Assembly: GCA_900556645.1 (NCBI GenBank)
Contig: USPJ01000019.1
Coordinates: forward strand, 1-10,605
Length of the DNA: 10,605 bases
From: an uncultured Lachnospiraceae bacterium
Lineage (GTDB): Bacteria; Bacillota_A; Clostridia; Lachnospirales; Lachnospiraceae
Reading direction: 5' to 3'
This document shows, piece after piece, positions 1-6,121 of the stretch. Below the pieces are notes generated by a model. The model was not told the DNA's origin and did no database searches. It was given only the letters and a program-made list of their open reading frames with translations. The translations under genes and the position numbers were made by a program. Each line of letters starts with the position of its first letter. The stretch's first letter is position 1.

Positions 1-53
1 ATTTGAATAATTTTTTTGAATTGTTTTTTTAATTTTCAGACTTTTTTATGAAT

Positions 54-962
54 CTATTCCTCACACTCGGTTTCCAGTAACCGCAGATAATGATTGGCTT
101 CTCTCAAAACATGGTCTGCCAGCAACGGCAGAATCAATCCAGCTATCTCACATTCCGTAATTCCTTTTGTTCCTGCCGCTTTGAAATCCCGATATTTTTC
201 TGTTGTCTGAAGGGTTCTGGCAGTGAGATCCTTCGTTACCTCACAGTCTTTTTCCCTTGCCTGCTCCAACATTTCTTTGTAATCCTCGGCAAATCCGTCT
301 GCTGTCATAATCAGTTCCTCTTCCGTAGGGTCTAAAAGTCCACGGATGAACAGTGCATGCTCCATCATAATCTGATTCCAGAACCGTTCCATCCACAGCA
401 TATCTCTATTGCTGATATTTCCTGTTCTCTCCAACTCCATTAACATTCCACGGTATAATCTGGCTTCCCGCAGGATATGCTCGATTAAAAGCTGGTAATT
501 AAAGGTGAACAGACGACATTCCATCATATTCCGCAAAATATTTTCTTTGAATGCAATCAATCCGTTTACCAGCCGCAAAGCTCTCTGGTTCAAATTGCGT
601 ATTCTTCTTATGGCAATACGTTCTCTTCCACAATCTCTTCCTGTTCTTAAATTTTTCTCCGCCATTGTGATTTCGCTGTCAATTTCTATCCCTGTCAAAA
701 AACTGGTTCTTCGCTCTGCTCCCAAGGTGAATTCTGTCACAATCTCCCCGGATTCTAACACACTTCTTCCGATTCGATTTTGACTTATCTCTACAACCTC
801 ACAGAGAAATTCCTCAAATTCCTTTCGGAACCAATCTGCCTTGCGTATATAATCCTCATTCTTTGCCGGAAATCCTGCTAAAAGGAACAGGGAATGTTCC
901 TTCATAATTCTTCCGAAAAATAAATGGGTTTCTAATGATAACGATACATAATTTCCTCTCAT
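54..962 (-). CDS. DUF2935 helical, putative metal-binding protein
   Basis: A 302-residue, almost wholly helical soluble protein of the DUF2935 family found in Bacillus and Clostridia. It appears internally duplicated: HLFFGRIMKEHSLFL (residues 13-27) is echoed by ERFWNQIMMEHALFI (192-206), and LIEHILREARLYRGML (159-174) by LADHVLREANHYLRLL near the C-terminus. Repeated Glu/His positions fit a ferritin-like, metal-coordinating bundle, as inferred for this family; the physiological role is unknown. The ATG at 962 has AAGG about 8 bases upstream. It lies beyond the rpsB-tsf terminator and so is probably a separate unit, with no link to flagella visible. The TAG stop is followed by AT-rich sequence with no clear terminator before the window ends. 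Confidence 0.87.
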   Translation of the reverse strand: MRGNYVSLSLETHLFFGRIMKEHSLFLLAGFPAKNEDYIRKADWFRKEFEEFLCEVVEISQNRIGRSVLESGEIVTEFTLGAERRTSFLTGIEIDSEITMAEKNLRTGRDCGRERIAIRRIRNLNQRALRLVNGLIAFKENILRNMMECRLFTFNYQLLIEHILREARLYRGMLMELERTGNISNRDMLWMERFWNQIMMEHALFIRGLLDPTEEELIMTADGFAEDYKEMLEQAREKDCEVTKDLTARTLQTTEKYRDFKAAGTKGITECEIAGLILPLLADHVLREANHYLRLLETECEE

Positions 963-1010
963 AATGCATACCTTAATAATTATTTTCTTTATTAATGTAT
1001 TCAGGAATAC
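963..1010 (-). promoter_or_regulatory. Short upstream region of the DUF2935 gene with a small palindrome
   Basis: Only 48 AT-rich bases separate the tsf terminator from the DUF2935 start. They hold a perfect 6-bp inverted repeat with a 2-base spacer (997-1010, GTATTC and GAATAC) and AT-rich -10-like stretches, but no convincing -35. The gene may have a weak or regulated promoter here, or be expressed by read-through. Confidence 0.3.
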
Positions 1011-1057
1011 AAAAAAAGCCCCAAAAAGGATTCAAAAGAATCCCTTTTAGAGCTTTT
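1011..1057 (-). terminator. Intrinsic terminator of rpsB-tsf
   Basis: A 20-bp stem (1014-1033 with 1038-1057) and a 4-base loop, followed by T residues on the minus strand (1011-1017). All 20 pairs form in the minus-strand RNA, counting three G-U pairs. In the plus-strand RNA those three become A-C mismatches, which shows the element is built for minus-strand transcription. It lies 23 bases beyond the tsf stop. Confidence 0.92.
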
Positions 1058-1079
1058 GCAAACACATTTATTGGGAAAA

Positions 1080-2012
1080 TTACTGTCCCATCTGTTTTGC
1101 AACTTCTGCTGCGAAATCTTCTTCTTTCTTCTCAAGTCCTTCGCCTGTCTCATAACGAACGAATTTCTTGATGGTAATTTTAGCTCCGTTGGCTTTTGCA
1201 ACTTCTTCTACATATTTGCCAACTGCCTGTTTGCCGTCCTCAGCTTTTACATAAACCTGATCCAACAGACAGATTTCTTTTAACTCTTTGTTGATACGAC
1301 CCATAACCATACCGTTCAAAATCTTCTCATTTGCATCCGGTTTCTCGTTCTTAGCCTGTACCATTAAGATTTCTTTCTCTTTCTCGATGTAGTCGTTGTC
1401 TACTTCATCTCTGCTGGTGTAAAGAGGTTTTAAAGCCGCTGCCTGCATAGCAACATTTTTTGCCATCTCTTTGATGTCATCGTTGATAACGTCTGTCTCA
1501 ACGTCTACCAAAACACCGATTTTTCCGCCTGCATGGATGTAAGAAGCGATAAATCCGTTCTCCTCTTTTACCTGCTCAAAACGACGGATGTTCATATTCT
1601 CACCGATAACAGCAATCTGAGCTGCTAATTCTTCGCTTACGGTTTTGCTTGTATCTGCTGCCCAAGGCTCTGCTAAAAATGCCTCAATATCTGCTGCTGT
1701 TGTTGTTAAAGCCTGTGCTGCAACCTCTGCAACATAGTTCTGGAATTTCTCATTTTTTGCGACAAAGTCTGTCTCAGAGTTTACCTCTACTGCAACTGCA
1801 CTCTTTGCATCATCGGATAACTTGGTAACAACAATACCCTCTGCTGCGATTCTTCCTGCTTTTTTCTGAGCGGTAGCAAGACCTTTCTCACGTAAGAAGT
1901 CTACTGCGGCTTCCATATCTCCGTTTGTCTCAGTCAAAGCTTTTTTGCAGTCCATCATTCCTGCTCCGGTCTGCTCACGTAAATCTTTTACCATTGCTGC
2001 TGTAATAGCCAT
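1080..2012 (-). CDS. tsf: Translation elongation factor Ts
   Basis: A 310-residue EF-Ts, the nucleotide exchange factor that regenerates EF-Tu-GTP in the cytoplasm. The N-terminal UBA-like domain MAITAAMVKDLREQTGAG and MMDCKKALTETNGDMEAA (residues 1-36), and the EF-Tu contact motif TDFVAKNEKF at 81-90, are diagnostic. The C-terminal coiled-coil and dimerisation regions follow. The frame extends five codons upstream to an ATG at 2027, but that ATG overlaps the end of a GGAGGAG ribosome site (2019-2025), which is spaced 6 bases from the ATG at 2012, so 2012 is the start. It is co-transcribed with rpsB and closed by a terminator just past its stop. Confidence 0.98.
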   Translation of the reverse strand: MAITAAMVKDLREQTGAGMMDCKKALTETNGDMEAAVDFLREKGLATAQKKAGRIAAEGIVVTKLSDDAKSAVAVEVNSETDFVAKNEKFQNYVAEVAAQALTTTAADIEAFLAEPWAADTSKTVSEELAAQIAVIGENMNIRRFEQVKEENGFIASYIHAGGKIGVLVDVETDVINDDIKEMAKNVAMQAAALKPLYTSRDEVDNDYIEKEKEILMVQAKNEKPDANEKILNGMVMGRINKELKEICLLDQVYVKAEDGKQAVGKYVEEVAKANGAKITIKKFVRYETGEGLEKKEEDFAAEVAKQMGQ

Positions 2013-2039
2013 TTTTTTCTCCTCCATTATACACAGAAT

Positions 2040-2066
2040 ACAGGACAGGCAAAATGTCTGTCCTGT
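2040..2066 (-). promoter_or_regulatory. Hairpin in the rpsB-tsf gap
   Basis: A 9-bp perfect inverted repeat (2040-2048 with 2058-2066; arm ACAGGACAG on the minus strand) with a 9-base loop lies in the 69-base gap. No U run follows, so it is not a standard intrinsic terminator. An RNA stability or processing element that adjusts the tsf to rpsB ratio is possible. Confidence 0.5.
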
Positions 2067-2081
2067 GAATTTACTGATTGA

Positions 2082-2816
2082 TTATGCTTCTACTTCTTCT
2101 TCCACTTCTTCTACTGCTTCCTCTACATCTACAGTTCCCTGATTTGCCTCAACAACTGCATCTGCCATTTTGGAAACGATTAATTTTACGGCACGGATTG
2201 CGTCGTCATTTCCAGGAATTACATAATCTAACTCTTCCGGATCGCTGTTTGTATCTGCAATACCGATTAAAGTGATTCCTAATGTGTGAGCCTCCTGTAC
2301 ACAGATTCTCTCTTTCTTAGGATCTACTACGAAGATTGCATCCGGCAGTCTCTTCATGTCTTTGATTCCGCCAAGGTTTTTCTCTAATTTATCCCATTCT
2401 TTCTTCAGAGCGATAACTTCTTTTTTCGGTAATACATCAAAAGTTCCGTCTTCTGCCATTGTCTCGATTGCTTTTAATCTGTCAATACGGCTCTGAATGG
2501 TTTTAAAGTTTGTCAGCATACCACCTAACCATCTCTCGTTTACGTAGTACATGCCGCATCTCTCTGCCTCTGTCTTAATTGCATCCTGTGCCTGTTTCTT
2601 TGTTCCAACAAAAAGGATGGTTCCTCCTTCTGCTGCCAAATCAGAAACTGCTTTGTATGCCTCATCTACTTTTCCAACGGATTTCTGTAAGTCGATAATA
2701 TGGATTCCGTTTCTCTGTGTGTAGATGTATGGAGCCATTTTCGGGTTCCATCTTCTGGTCTGATGTCCAAAATGAACACCTGCTTCTAATAACTGTTTCA
2801 TTGAAATAACACTCAT
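2082..2816 (-). CDS. rpsB: 30S ribosomal protein S2
   Basis: A 244-residue ribosomal protein S2, which joins the small subunit late and helps recruit S1-type factors and mRNA. The start [20 protein letters not shown], the segment [20 protein letters not shown] (about residues 24-43), the KKQAQDAI helix, and [10 protein letters not shown] with [20 protein letters not shown] near 160-206 are all classic S2. The last 15 or so residues form a Glu/Val-rich acidic tail common in Firmicutes S2. The ATG at 2816 has GGAGGA (2823-2828) 6 bases upstream. It is transcribed from its own promoter, with tsf following. Confidence 0.98.
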   Translation of the reverse strand: MSVISMKQLLEAGVHFGHQTRRWNPKMAPYIYTQRNGIHIIDLQKSVGKVDEAYKAVSDLAAEGGTILFVGTKKQAQDAIKTEAERCGMYYVNERWLGGMLTNFKTIQSRIDRLKAIETMAEDGTFDVLPKKEVIALKKEWDKLEKNLGGIKDMKRLPDAIFVVDPKKERICVQEAHTLGITLIGIADTNSDPEELDYVIPGNDDAIRAVKLIVSKMADAVVEANQGTVDVEEAVEEVEEEVEA

Positions 2817-2845
2817 CTTTTTTCCTCCATTTGGTTGTGTTCTTC

Positions 2846-2902
2846 CATGTACTTCACTCTAAAAAAACGACCTTTCGGCACCTGTTTTTCAGTCCGTACA
2901 TG
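2846..2902 (-). promoter_or_regulatory. Possible structured leader of rpsB
   Basis: Within the rpsB leader, CATGTAC (2896-2902) can pair perfectly with GTACATG (2846-2852) on the minus-strand RNA. Between them lie a possible small CUG-A5-CAG hairpin (2882-2892) and a CCGAAAGG element (2871-2878) with a GNRA-type loop. Ribosomal protein operons are often controlled by the protein binding its own leader, and S2 does so in enterobacteria. Whether this leader does is inference; I do not recognise a named RNA family here. Confidence 0.4.
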
Positions 2903-2927
2903 TGTTTAATTAAATTGAGCCTTAAAG

Positions 2928-2956
2928 ATTATAGCACAAAGGTATTATAACTGCAA
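2928..2956 (-). promoter_or_regulatory. Promoter of rpsB-tsf (housekeeping sigma, extended -10)
   Basis: On the minus strand, -35 TTGCAG (2951-2956), an exact 17-base spacer and -10 TATAAT (2928-2933), with TGC just before the -10 (extended -10). It lies directly after the upstream terminator. The predicted transcript start is near 2921, giving a leader of about 105 bases. A second TATAAT-like stretch in the spacer is judged incidental. Confidence 0.88.
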
Positions 2957-2967
2957 GGGTTTTCCAC

Positions 2968-2994
2968 AAAAAAACGGGGATAATCCCCGTTTTT
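2968..2994 (-). terminator. Intrinsic terminator ending the flagellar/chemotaxis operon
   Basis: An 11-bp perfect stem (2970-2980 with 2984-2994), a 3-base loop and a T run on the minus strand (2968-2974). The G/C core is CGGGG paired with CCCCG. It starts within the TAA of the MltG-like gene. The A run on the other side would let it work in both directions, but no plus-strand gene needs it. Confidence 0.93.
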
Positions 2995-3487
2995 AACGAT
3001 TCTCTTTCTTGGTAGTCAATATTTTTGCAATTTCCTCATAGCTGGCTCCTTTTGGAATGGTAAAATCTCCGGTCTGGATAAAATTATCGTAGTCCGAATT
3101 AATGATGAATTCGTTGAATGCCGCTTTATCATCAATCAATCCTGCATCAAAAAGCTTCTGGGAAATCACATCCGAATACTCGCCCGGCAAAATATTGAAC
3201 TGTACCTGCTCTACGGTCTGTGGAGTGTTCTGCTCCTGACCATCCTCTGCATTTTCCGTTGTATTCTGTGTATCCTCCGGCGTTTGCTGCCCTTCCTCTT
3301 CTTTTAATTGCTCCAATGTCTTAGAATCATCTTCCTCCTGCATGACCATGCCCAGTTCTTCTGCCCTTGCCATAATCTCTTTATCCGTCATAATATGATT
3401 TTTGTCCACCCGGATAAAAATCATAAATATAATGGTGGTAATCAGAATTCCGATGCCCAATCCCCGTAGATAATATTTCAGCTTCAC
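2993..3487 (-). CDS. Membrane protein with MltG-type LysM-like domain, no catalytic domain
   Basis: A 164-residue protein with a short cytoplasmic end, one membrane helix (about residues 6-26), an acidic Gln/Asn/Glu-rich linker (about 45-92) and a C-terminal domain whose pattern resembles the LysM-like N-terminal part of MltG/YceG endolytic transglycosylases: FNILPGEYSDVISQKLFDAG, then GLIDD, FNEFI, and FTIPKGASYEEIAKIL. The catalytic MltG domain is absent, so peptidoglycan binding or complex formation is more likely than cleavage. The frame extends upstream to 3574 inside the previous gene, but GAGGAG at 3495-3500 sits 7 bases before the GTG at 3487, one base beyond the previous stop, so GTG is taken as the start. 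It is the last gene of the operon; its stop overlaps the terminator stem. Confidence 0.8.
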   Translation of the reverse strand: MKLKYYLRGLGIGILITTIIFMIFIRVDKNHIMTDKEIMARAEELGMVMQEEDDSKTLEQLKEEEGQQTPEDTQNTTENAEDGQEQNTPQTVEQVQFNILPGEYSDVISQKLFDAGLIDDKAAFNEFIINSDYDNFIQTGDFTIPKGASYEEIAKILTTKKENR

Positions 3488-3488
3488 T

Positions 3489-4193
3489 TTATGACTCCTC
3501 TTTCTCGTACAAATCAATGACCAGACGTACTTCACCCAGTCCCAATCCCAATTCTTTTGCGATGGCAACCTCATTCATACCCTGTGCCCGAAGTTCCAAA
3601 ATACGCTCATTATTGTTACTTCTTGCTGTCTCTTCCGACTCCGCATCTCCATCCTGTGCATGAATGGCACGAACCTCTTCCAGCATTTCTTCATTGGTTT
3701 TTGCTACGGCATCCATAAATTCTATGGAATTCCCATGCTCTGTCTCTACGTTTTTCAAAGTCTCTAACAGGGCTTCCTCTGAAATATTCTTTTGCAATTC
3801 TTCCACACGGCTCTGCAAACCGTTGGCAAAGTCTGTAATTTCTTTATGTTTGTCCCCCAGCATACTGTAAAGGAACATAATCTCATTATGGCTTTTGTTG
3901 ATGGATTCCAACACCGTATCGGAATACTCACTGATTGCCATGATTTTCTCATTGGTCTCTTTGTCGGATTCCCGTTCCAATTTTAAGAGAGCCTCTTCCA
4001 GCTTCTCGCCCATCTGATCTTTGATATTCTCTTCTGAAGCCGCTGTCTCTTTTTTTACAATATGGGAAATCTCTTCCTTACTCAGCTCCGCTATTTTATC
4101 CAATTCCTTTGGAGACAGCTTTTCCGTAATAAAAAAGCTCCCCACCATCAGAACCAGTCCTGCTAAAATCAGGCATATTTCTATTACTGTCAT
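3489..4193 (-). CDS. SwrB-like DUF6115 membrane-anchored coiled-coil protein
   Basis: A 234-residue protein with one N-terminal membrane helix (about residues 4-22), a long Glu/Lys-rich coiled coil (about 35-175) and a C-terminal helix-turn-helix-like motif (ILELRAQGMNEVAIAKELGL, then GEVRLVIDLYEK). This architecture, and its place after the flagellar sigma gene and before rpsB, match SwrB (YlxL) of Bacillus subtilis, which promotes flagellar export apparatus and hook-basal body assembly, and the related DUF6115 domain. The motif resembles a degenerate DNA-binding fold, but in a membrane protein of this type it more likely makes protein contacts. The ATG at 4193 has GGGAG 6 bases upstream. 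The TAA is one base from the GTG of the next gene. The SwrB relation rests on architecture and position, not an alignment. Confidence 0.82.
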   Translation of the reverse strand: MTVIEICLILAGLVLMVGSFFITEKLSPKELDKIAELSKEEISHIVKKETAASEENIKDQMGEKLEEALLKLERESDKETNEKIMAISEYSDTVLESINKSHNEIMFLYSMLGDKHKEITDFANGLQSRVEELQKNISEEALLETLKNVETEHGNSIEFMDAVAKTNEEMLEEVRAIHAQDGDAESEETARSNNNERILELRAQGMNEVAIAKELGLGLGEVRLVIDLYEKEES

Positions 4194-4203
4194 GTTGTAC
4201 TCC

Positions 4204-4518
4204 CTATATTTTTATATCGAATCCGCCCTTGGCAGACTTGGCAATTACCTTGCCATCTTCTTTCTTCTCTGCTTTCCCCTTGCCGCCCTTCTGCTTTCTA
4301 TAACGGTTCTTTCCCTGTTCTCTGGAATCAAAGCCCTCACCGTCATTGGACGTATCATTGGCATGGCGTACCTGGGTAGAACTATTCTGTTCCTGTTTCG
4401 CAATTTCCACCTGAATGGTCTGCTGCTCTGCCACCGGCTTTGTGTCCTGCCGGTGTTTCATAGCTCCCACATCATCTGTTCTCTGTATTGTTGCAAAATC
4501 TACCGGTCTGATTGTCAT
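4204..4518 (-). CDS. Small basic hydrophilic protein in the flagellar operon
   Basis: A 104-residue protein with no membrane segment or signal peptide and no family I can name with confidence. It starts MTIRPVDFATIQRT, continues through a Gln/Lys/Asp-rich, probably disordered centre, has a basic stretch around KNRYRKQKGGKGK (about residues 70-82), and ends GGFDIKI. A longer frame opens upstream at 4563, but AAGGAG at 4525-4530 lies 6 bases before the ATG at 4518, which overlaps the fapA tail stop as ATGA. That overlap and the 10-base gap to the next gene argue that it is real and made together with its neighbours. The distinct ends and loose middle suggest an adaptor or scaffold-like flagellar accessory; this is inference. 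Confidence 0.82.
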   Translation of the reverse strand: MTIRPVDFATIQRTDDVGAMKHRQDTKPVAEQQTIQVEIAKQEQNSSTQVRHANDTSNDGEGFDSREQGKNRYRKQKGGKGKAEKKEDGKVIAKSAKGGFDIKI

Positions 4519-4823
4519 AATGTACTCCTTACAATTTCTCCATCCCGCTTTGTAAACTGACAAAAGCTCTGCTCATCCTTTATCATCATCTCCATCTCGG
4601 AAATTGAGATAGTAACTCCCGGATAAATGCTCTTCTTTATCTGTACCTTCGCACTGTTCGCCATAGATAATTCTCTCTGCAAAATATTGTACTCTTCCTG
4701 TGCCGGCTCCAAAATACTTTGTTTCGCCTTATAGGAATATGCCAACTTTTGCACATATCCCATTTTTTCCGGCGGCAATTTTTCCCCGCTTTGCAATTTT
4801 TTCGTATAAGTGGCCAGAATCAA
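4515..4823 (-). pseudogene. fapA: C-terminal part of fapA/DUF342 in another frame
   Basis: About 102 residues that continue FapA in the frame offset by one base. They show a Lys/Glu-rich helical hairpin (YTKKLQSGEKLPPEKMGYVQ, then a second helix ending near LQREL) and the family's closing strands (IYPGVTISISEMEMMIKDE and FTKRDGEIV), which the upstream frame lacks. A TTG at 4823 could act as a start only in principle: no good ribosome site precedes it and a TAA sits directly before it. Its TGA overlaps the next ATG as ATGA, the usual sign of translational coupling, so the ancestral gene clearly ended here. Joined to the upstream frame the protein would be about 528 residues. Best read as the separated tail of one gene. 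Confidence 0.85.
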
Positions 4824-6105
4824 TTATTTTTTCAAGCTCTGAATTTCCCTCTGCCAGAATCGTCTTTAATTCCAAAAAACGTTCTTTTTTAGCCGGGTCC
4901 GTTCCCACTTCTACACGGGTGGCAGCCCCCATCTCGGAACCAATGGTCTGTGCTTCCACCAACATTCCCGCACGGATGGTTCCGCCGGTAATAAATCCTT
5001 TTCTTCCGTTGGCATGTACCTCACTGAAGGCTGACACATTGCTGTGCAAAATACAATCTGTCTCGATAAATCCGCCGGAAGAAACCGTCGCATTTTCAAT
5101 AAATTGGCAGATAATATTTCCGGCTGCTTTTAAAACACCTTTGGTCTTTCCGTGAATTCCCCGTTTTACAACAATCTGACCGCCGGCTTCTAACTCCGCA
5201 TCTTCCACAACGCCTTCTACAATAATATCTCCCTCTGCTTTTACGGAAAATCCACCCTTTACATTACCTTTCACGTGAACATTTCCGCTATATTCTACAT
5301 TTCCGATGGAGTTATCTACATCTGCCGGCACCTCATAGACATCAGACACAAAGACCTTTCCGTTTACAAGGCTGACATGTCCCGTTACTTCCGAAAAAAT
5401 CTCTGTCCGGTCCTCATTAATCTGAATATGATTTCCGTATTCGAGCGTAGCCTTTTTTACTGTCCTTGGTCTTATCTCTGTTCCGTAAACATCCTTTCCC
5501 GGCATTCCCGGATCCTCAGGAATCAATTTTGCCAATAAATCTCCTGCATTTACATGACTGATGGTATTCAGTTCTCTGTAATCCACCGTTCCATCTTCAT
5601 TTTTTTTCGGTTTTAAATTTACATCGGTATTAAAATAATATTTTATTCTTGCATCTGTACCGTGAACCGGTTCAGTTCCTTTGGCAAAAATATAATCTTT
5701 ACAATATTCCCGTTTCATCAGGAACTCCTGTATCTGCTCCTGATCTACACCGTAACGGATATGTTTATAAGCCAAATCATTGATGATTTCTGCTGCATCC
5801 ATCATCGGACCGCCATTAGACGGAGGATAAAATCTGCAAATCACCTGCATTTTATCCAAAGAAACCTCTATATTCATGCTCTCGTTTACAAACAATTCCA
5901 TAGGAGGTGCTACTGCCACCTCTGTAATTTCCGACTGATTTTTCACAGCATCATTTAACTCTTTGACATTATACTGCTCCAACTGGCGAAATCCCAGATA
6001 ATCCGTCAATTCTTTGAATTTTACTGCCTCTCCACCTTCTGTAGGCGGATATATTTTTACAAAAACTCCTTCAGGCTTTACCTGTAATTGAAAATAGCCA
6101 TTCAT
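4729..6105 (-). CDS. fapA: FapA-type DUF342 protein, N-terminal frame of a split gene
   Basis: Flagellar assembly protein A / DUF342 (polymerisation-type beta-solenoid family), a cytoplasmic protein often found in flagellar operons. The N-terminal region runs to about residue 130. The family core follows (FAKGTEPVHGTDARIKYYF, then VDYRELNTISHVNAGDLLA and GKDVYGTEI). A long beta-solenoid with many Gly turns, such as GNVHVKGNVKGG, spans about 235-390. The frame ends after 458 residues, but the last 25-35 look out of frame: the expected coiled-coil and terminal strands continue in a different frame at 4515-4823. The reading frame therefore breaks around 4797-4826. The ATG at 6105 has an AGGGGGA site 6 bases upstream and lies 16 bases after the sigma gene. 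Whether this is a true mutation or an assembly error cannot be told from one sequence. Confidence 0.9.
   Translation of the reverse strand: MNGYFQLQVKPEGVFVKIYPPTEGGEAVKFKELTDYLGFRQLEQYNVKELNDAVKNQSEITEVAVAPPMELFVNESMNIEVSLDKMQVICRFYPPSNGGPMMDAAEIINDLAYKHIRYGVDQEQIQEFLMKREYCKDYIFAKGTEPVHGTDARIKYYFNTDVNLKPKKNEDGTVDYRELNTISHVNAGDLLAKLIPEDPGMPGKDVYGTEIRPRTVKKATLEYGNHIQINEDRTEIFSEVTGHVSLVNGKVFVSDVYEVPADVDNSIGNVEYSGNVHVKGNVKGGFSVKAEGDIIVEGVVEDAELEAGGQIVVKRGIHGKTKGVLKAAGNIICQFIENATVSSGGFIETDCILHSNVSAFSEVHANGRKGFITGGTIRAGMLVEAQTIGSEMGAATRVEVGTDPAKKERFLELKTILAEGNSELEKIIDSGHLYEKIAKRGKIAAGKNGICAKVGIFL
4797..4826 (-). other. Site of the fapA reading-frame break
   Basis: The two FapA frames must join between the TAA at 4824-4826 (a stop in the downstream frame) and the start of clearly in-frame tail sequence near 4797. 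Removing one base from the A6 run (minus strand, 4797-4802) would read LEKIIDSGHLYEKLQSGEKL without a break, so this run is the likeliest site. The neighbouring A6 run at 4827-4832 cannot be the site, because either shift there meets TAA or TGA at once. Confidence 0.75.
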
Positions 6106-6121
6106 TGTATTTCCCCCTGCA

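Noticed and set aside
1..53. AT-rich end of the window as a terminator of the DUF2935 gene
   Set aside because: There are long T and A runs but no stem could be built, and the sequence is cut off by the window edge.
2013..2027. Longer EF-Ts start five codons upstream
   Set aside because: That ATG overlaps the end of the GGAGGAG site that serves the ATG at 2012, and family members start MAIT.
2026..2031. A TATAAT on the minus strand just before tsf, as a possible tsf promoter
   Set aside because: Transcription would start inside the ribosome binding site or at the ATG, and there is no matching -35. tsf is served by the rpsB promoter.
3488..3574. Upstream extension of the MltG-like gene into the SwrB-like gene
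   Set aside because: The extension is Trp/Lys-rich, lies wholly in another gene's frame, and has no ribosome site, whereas the GTG at 3487 has a well-placed GAGGAG.
4021..4560. A 179-codon plus-strand open frame with hydrophobic stretches
   Set aside because: It lies opposite two minus-strand genes with good ribosome sites. Its hydrophobicity is the mirror of Lys/Glu-rich coding sequence, and no plus-strand start signal was seen.
4827..4832. The first A6 run in fapA as a programmed frameshift site
   Set aside because: A shift in either direction there hits TAA or TGA within a few codons, so it cannot join the two FapA frames.
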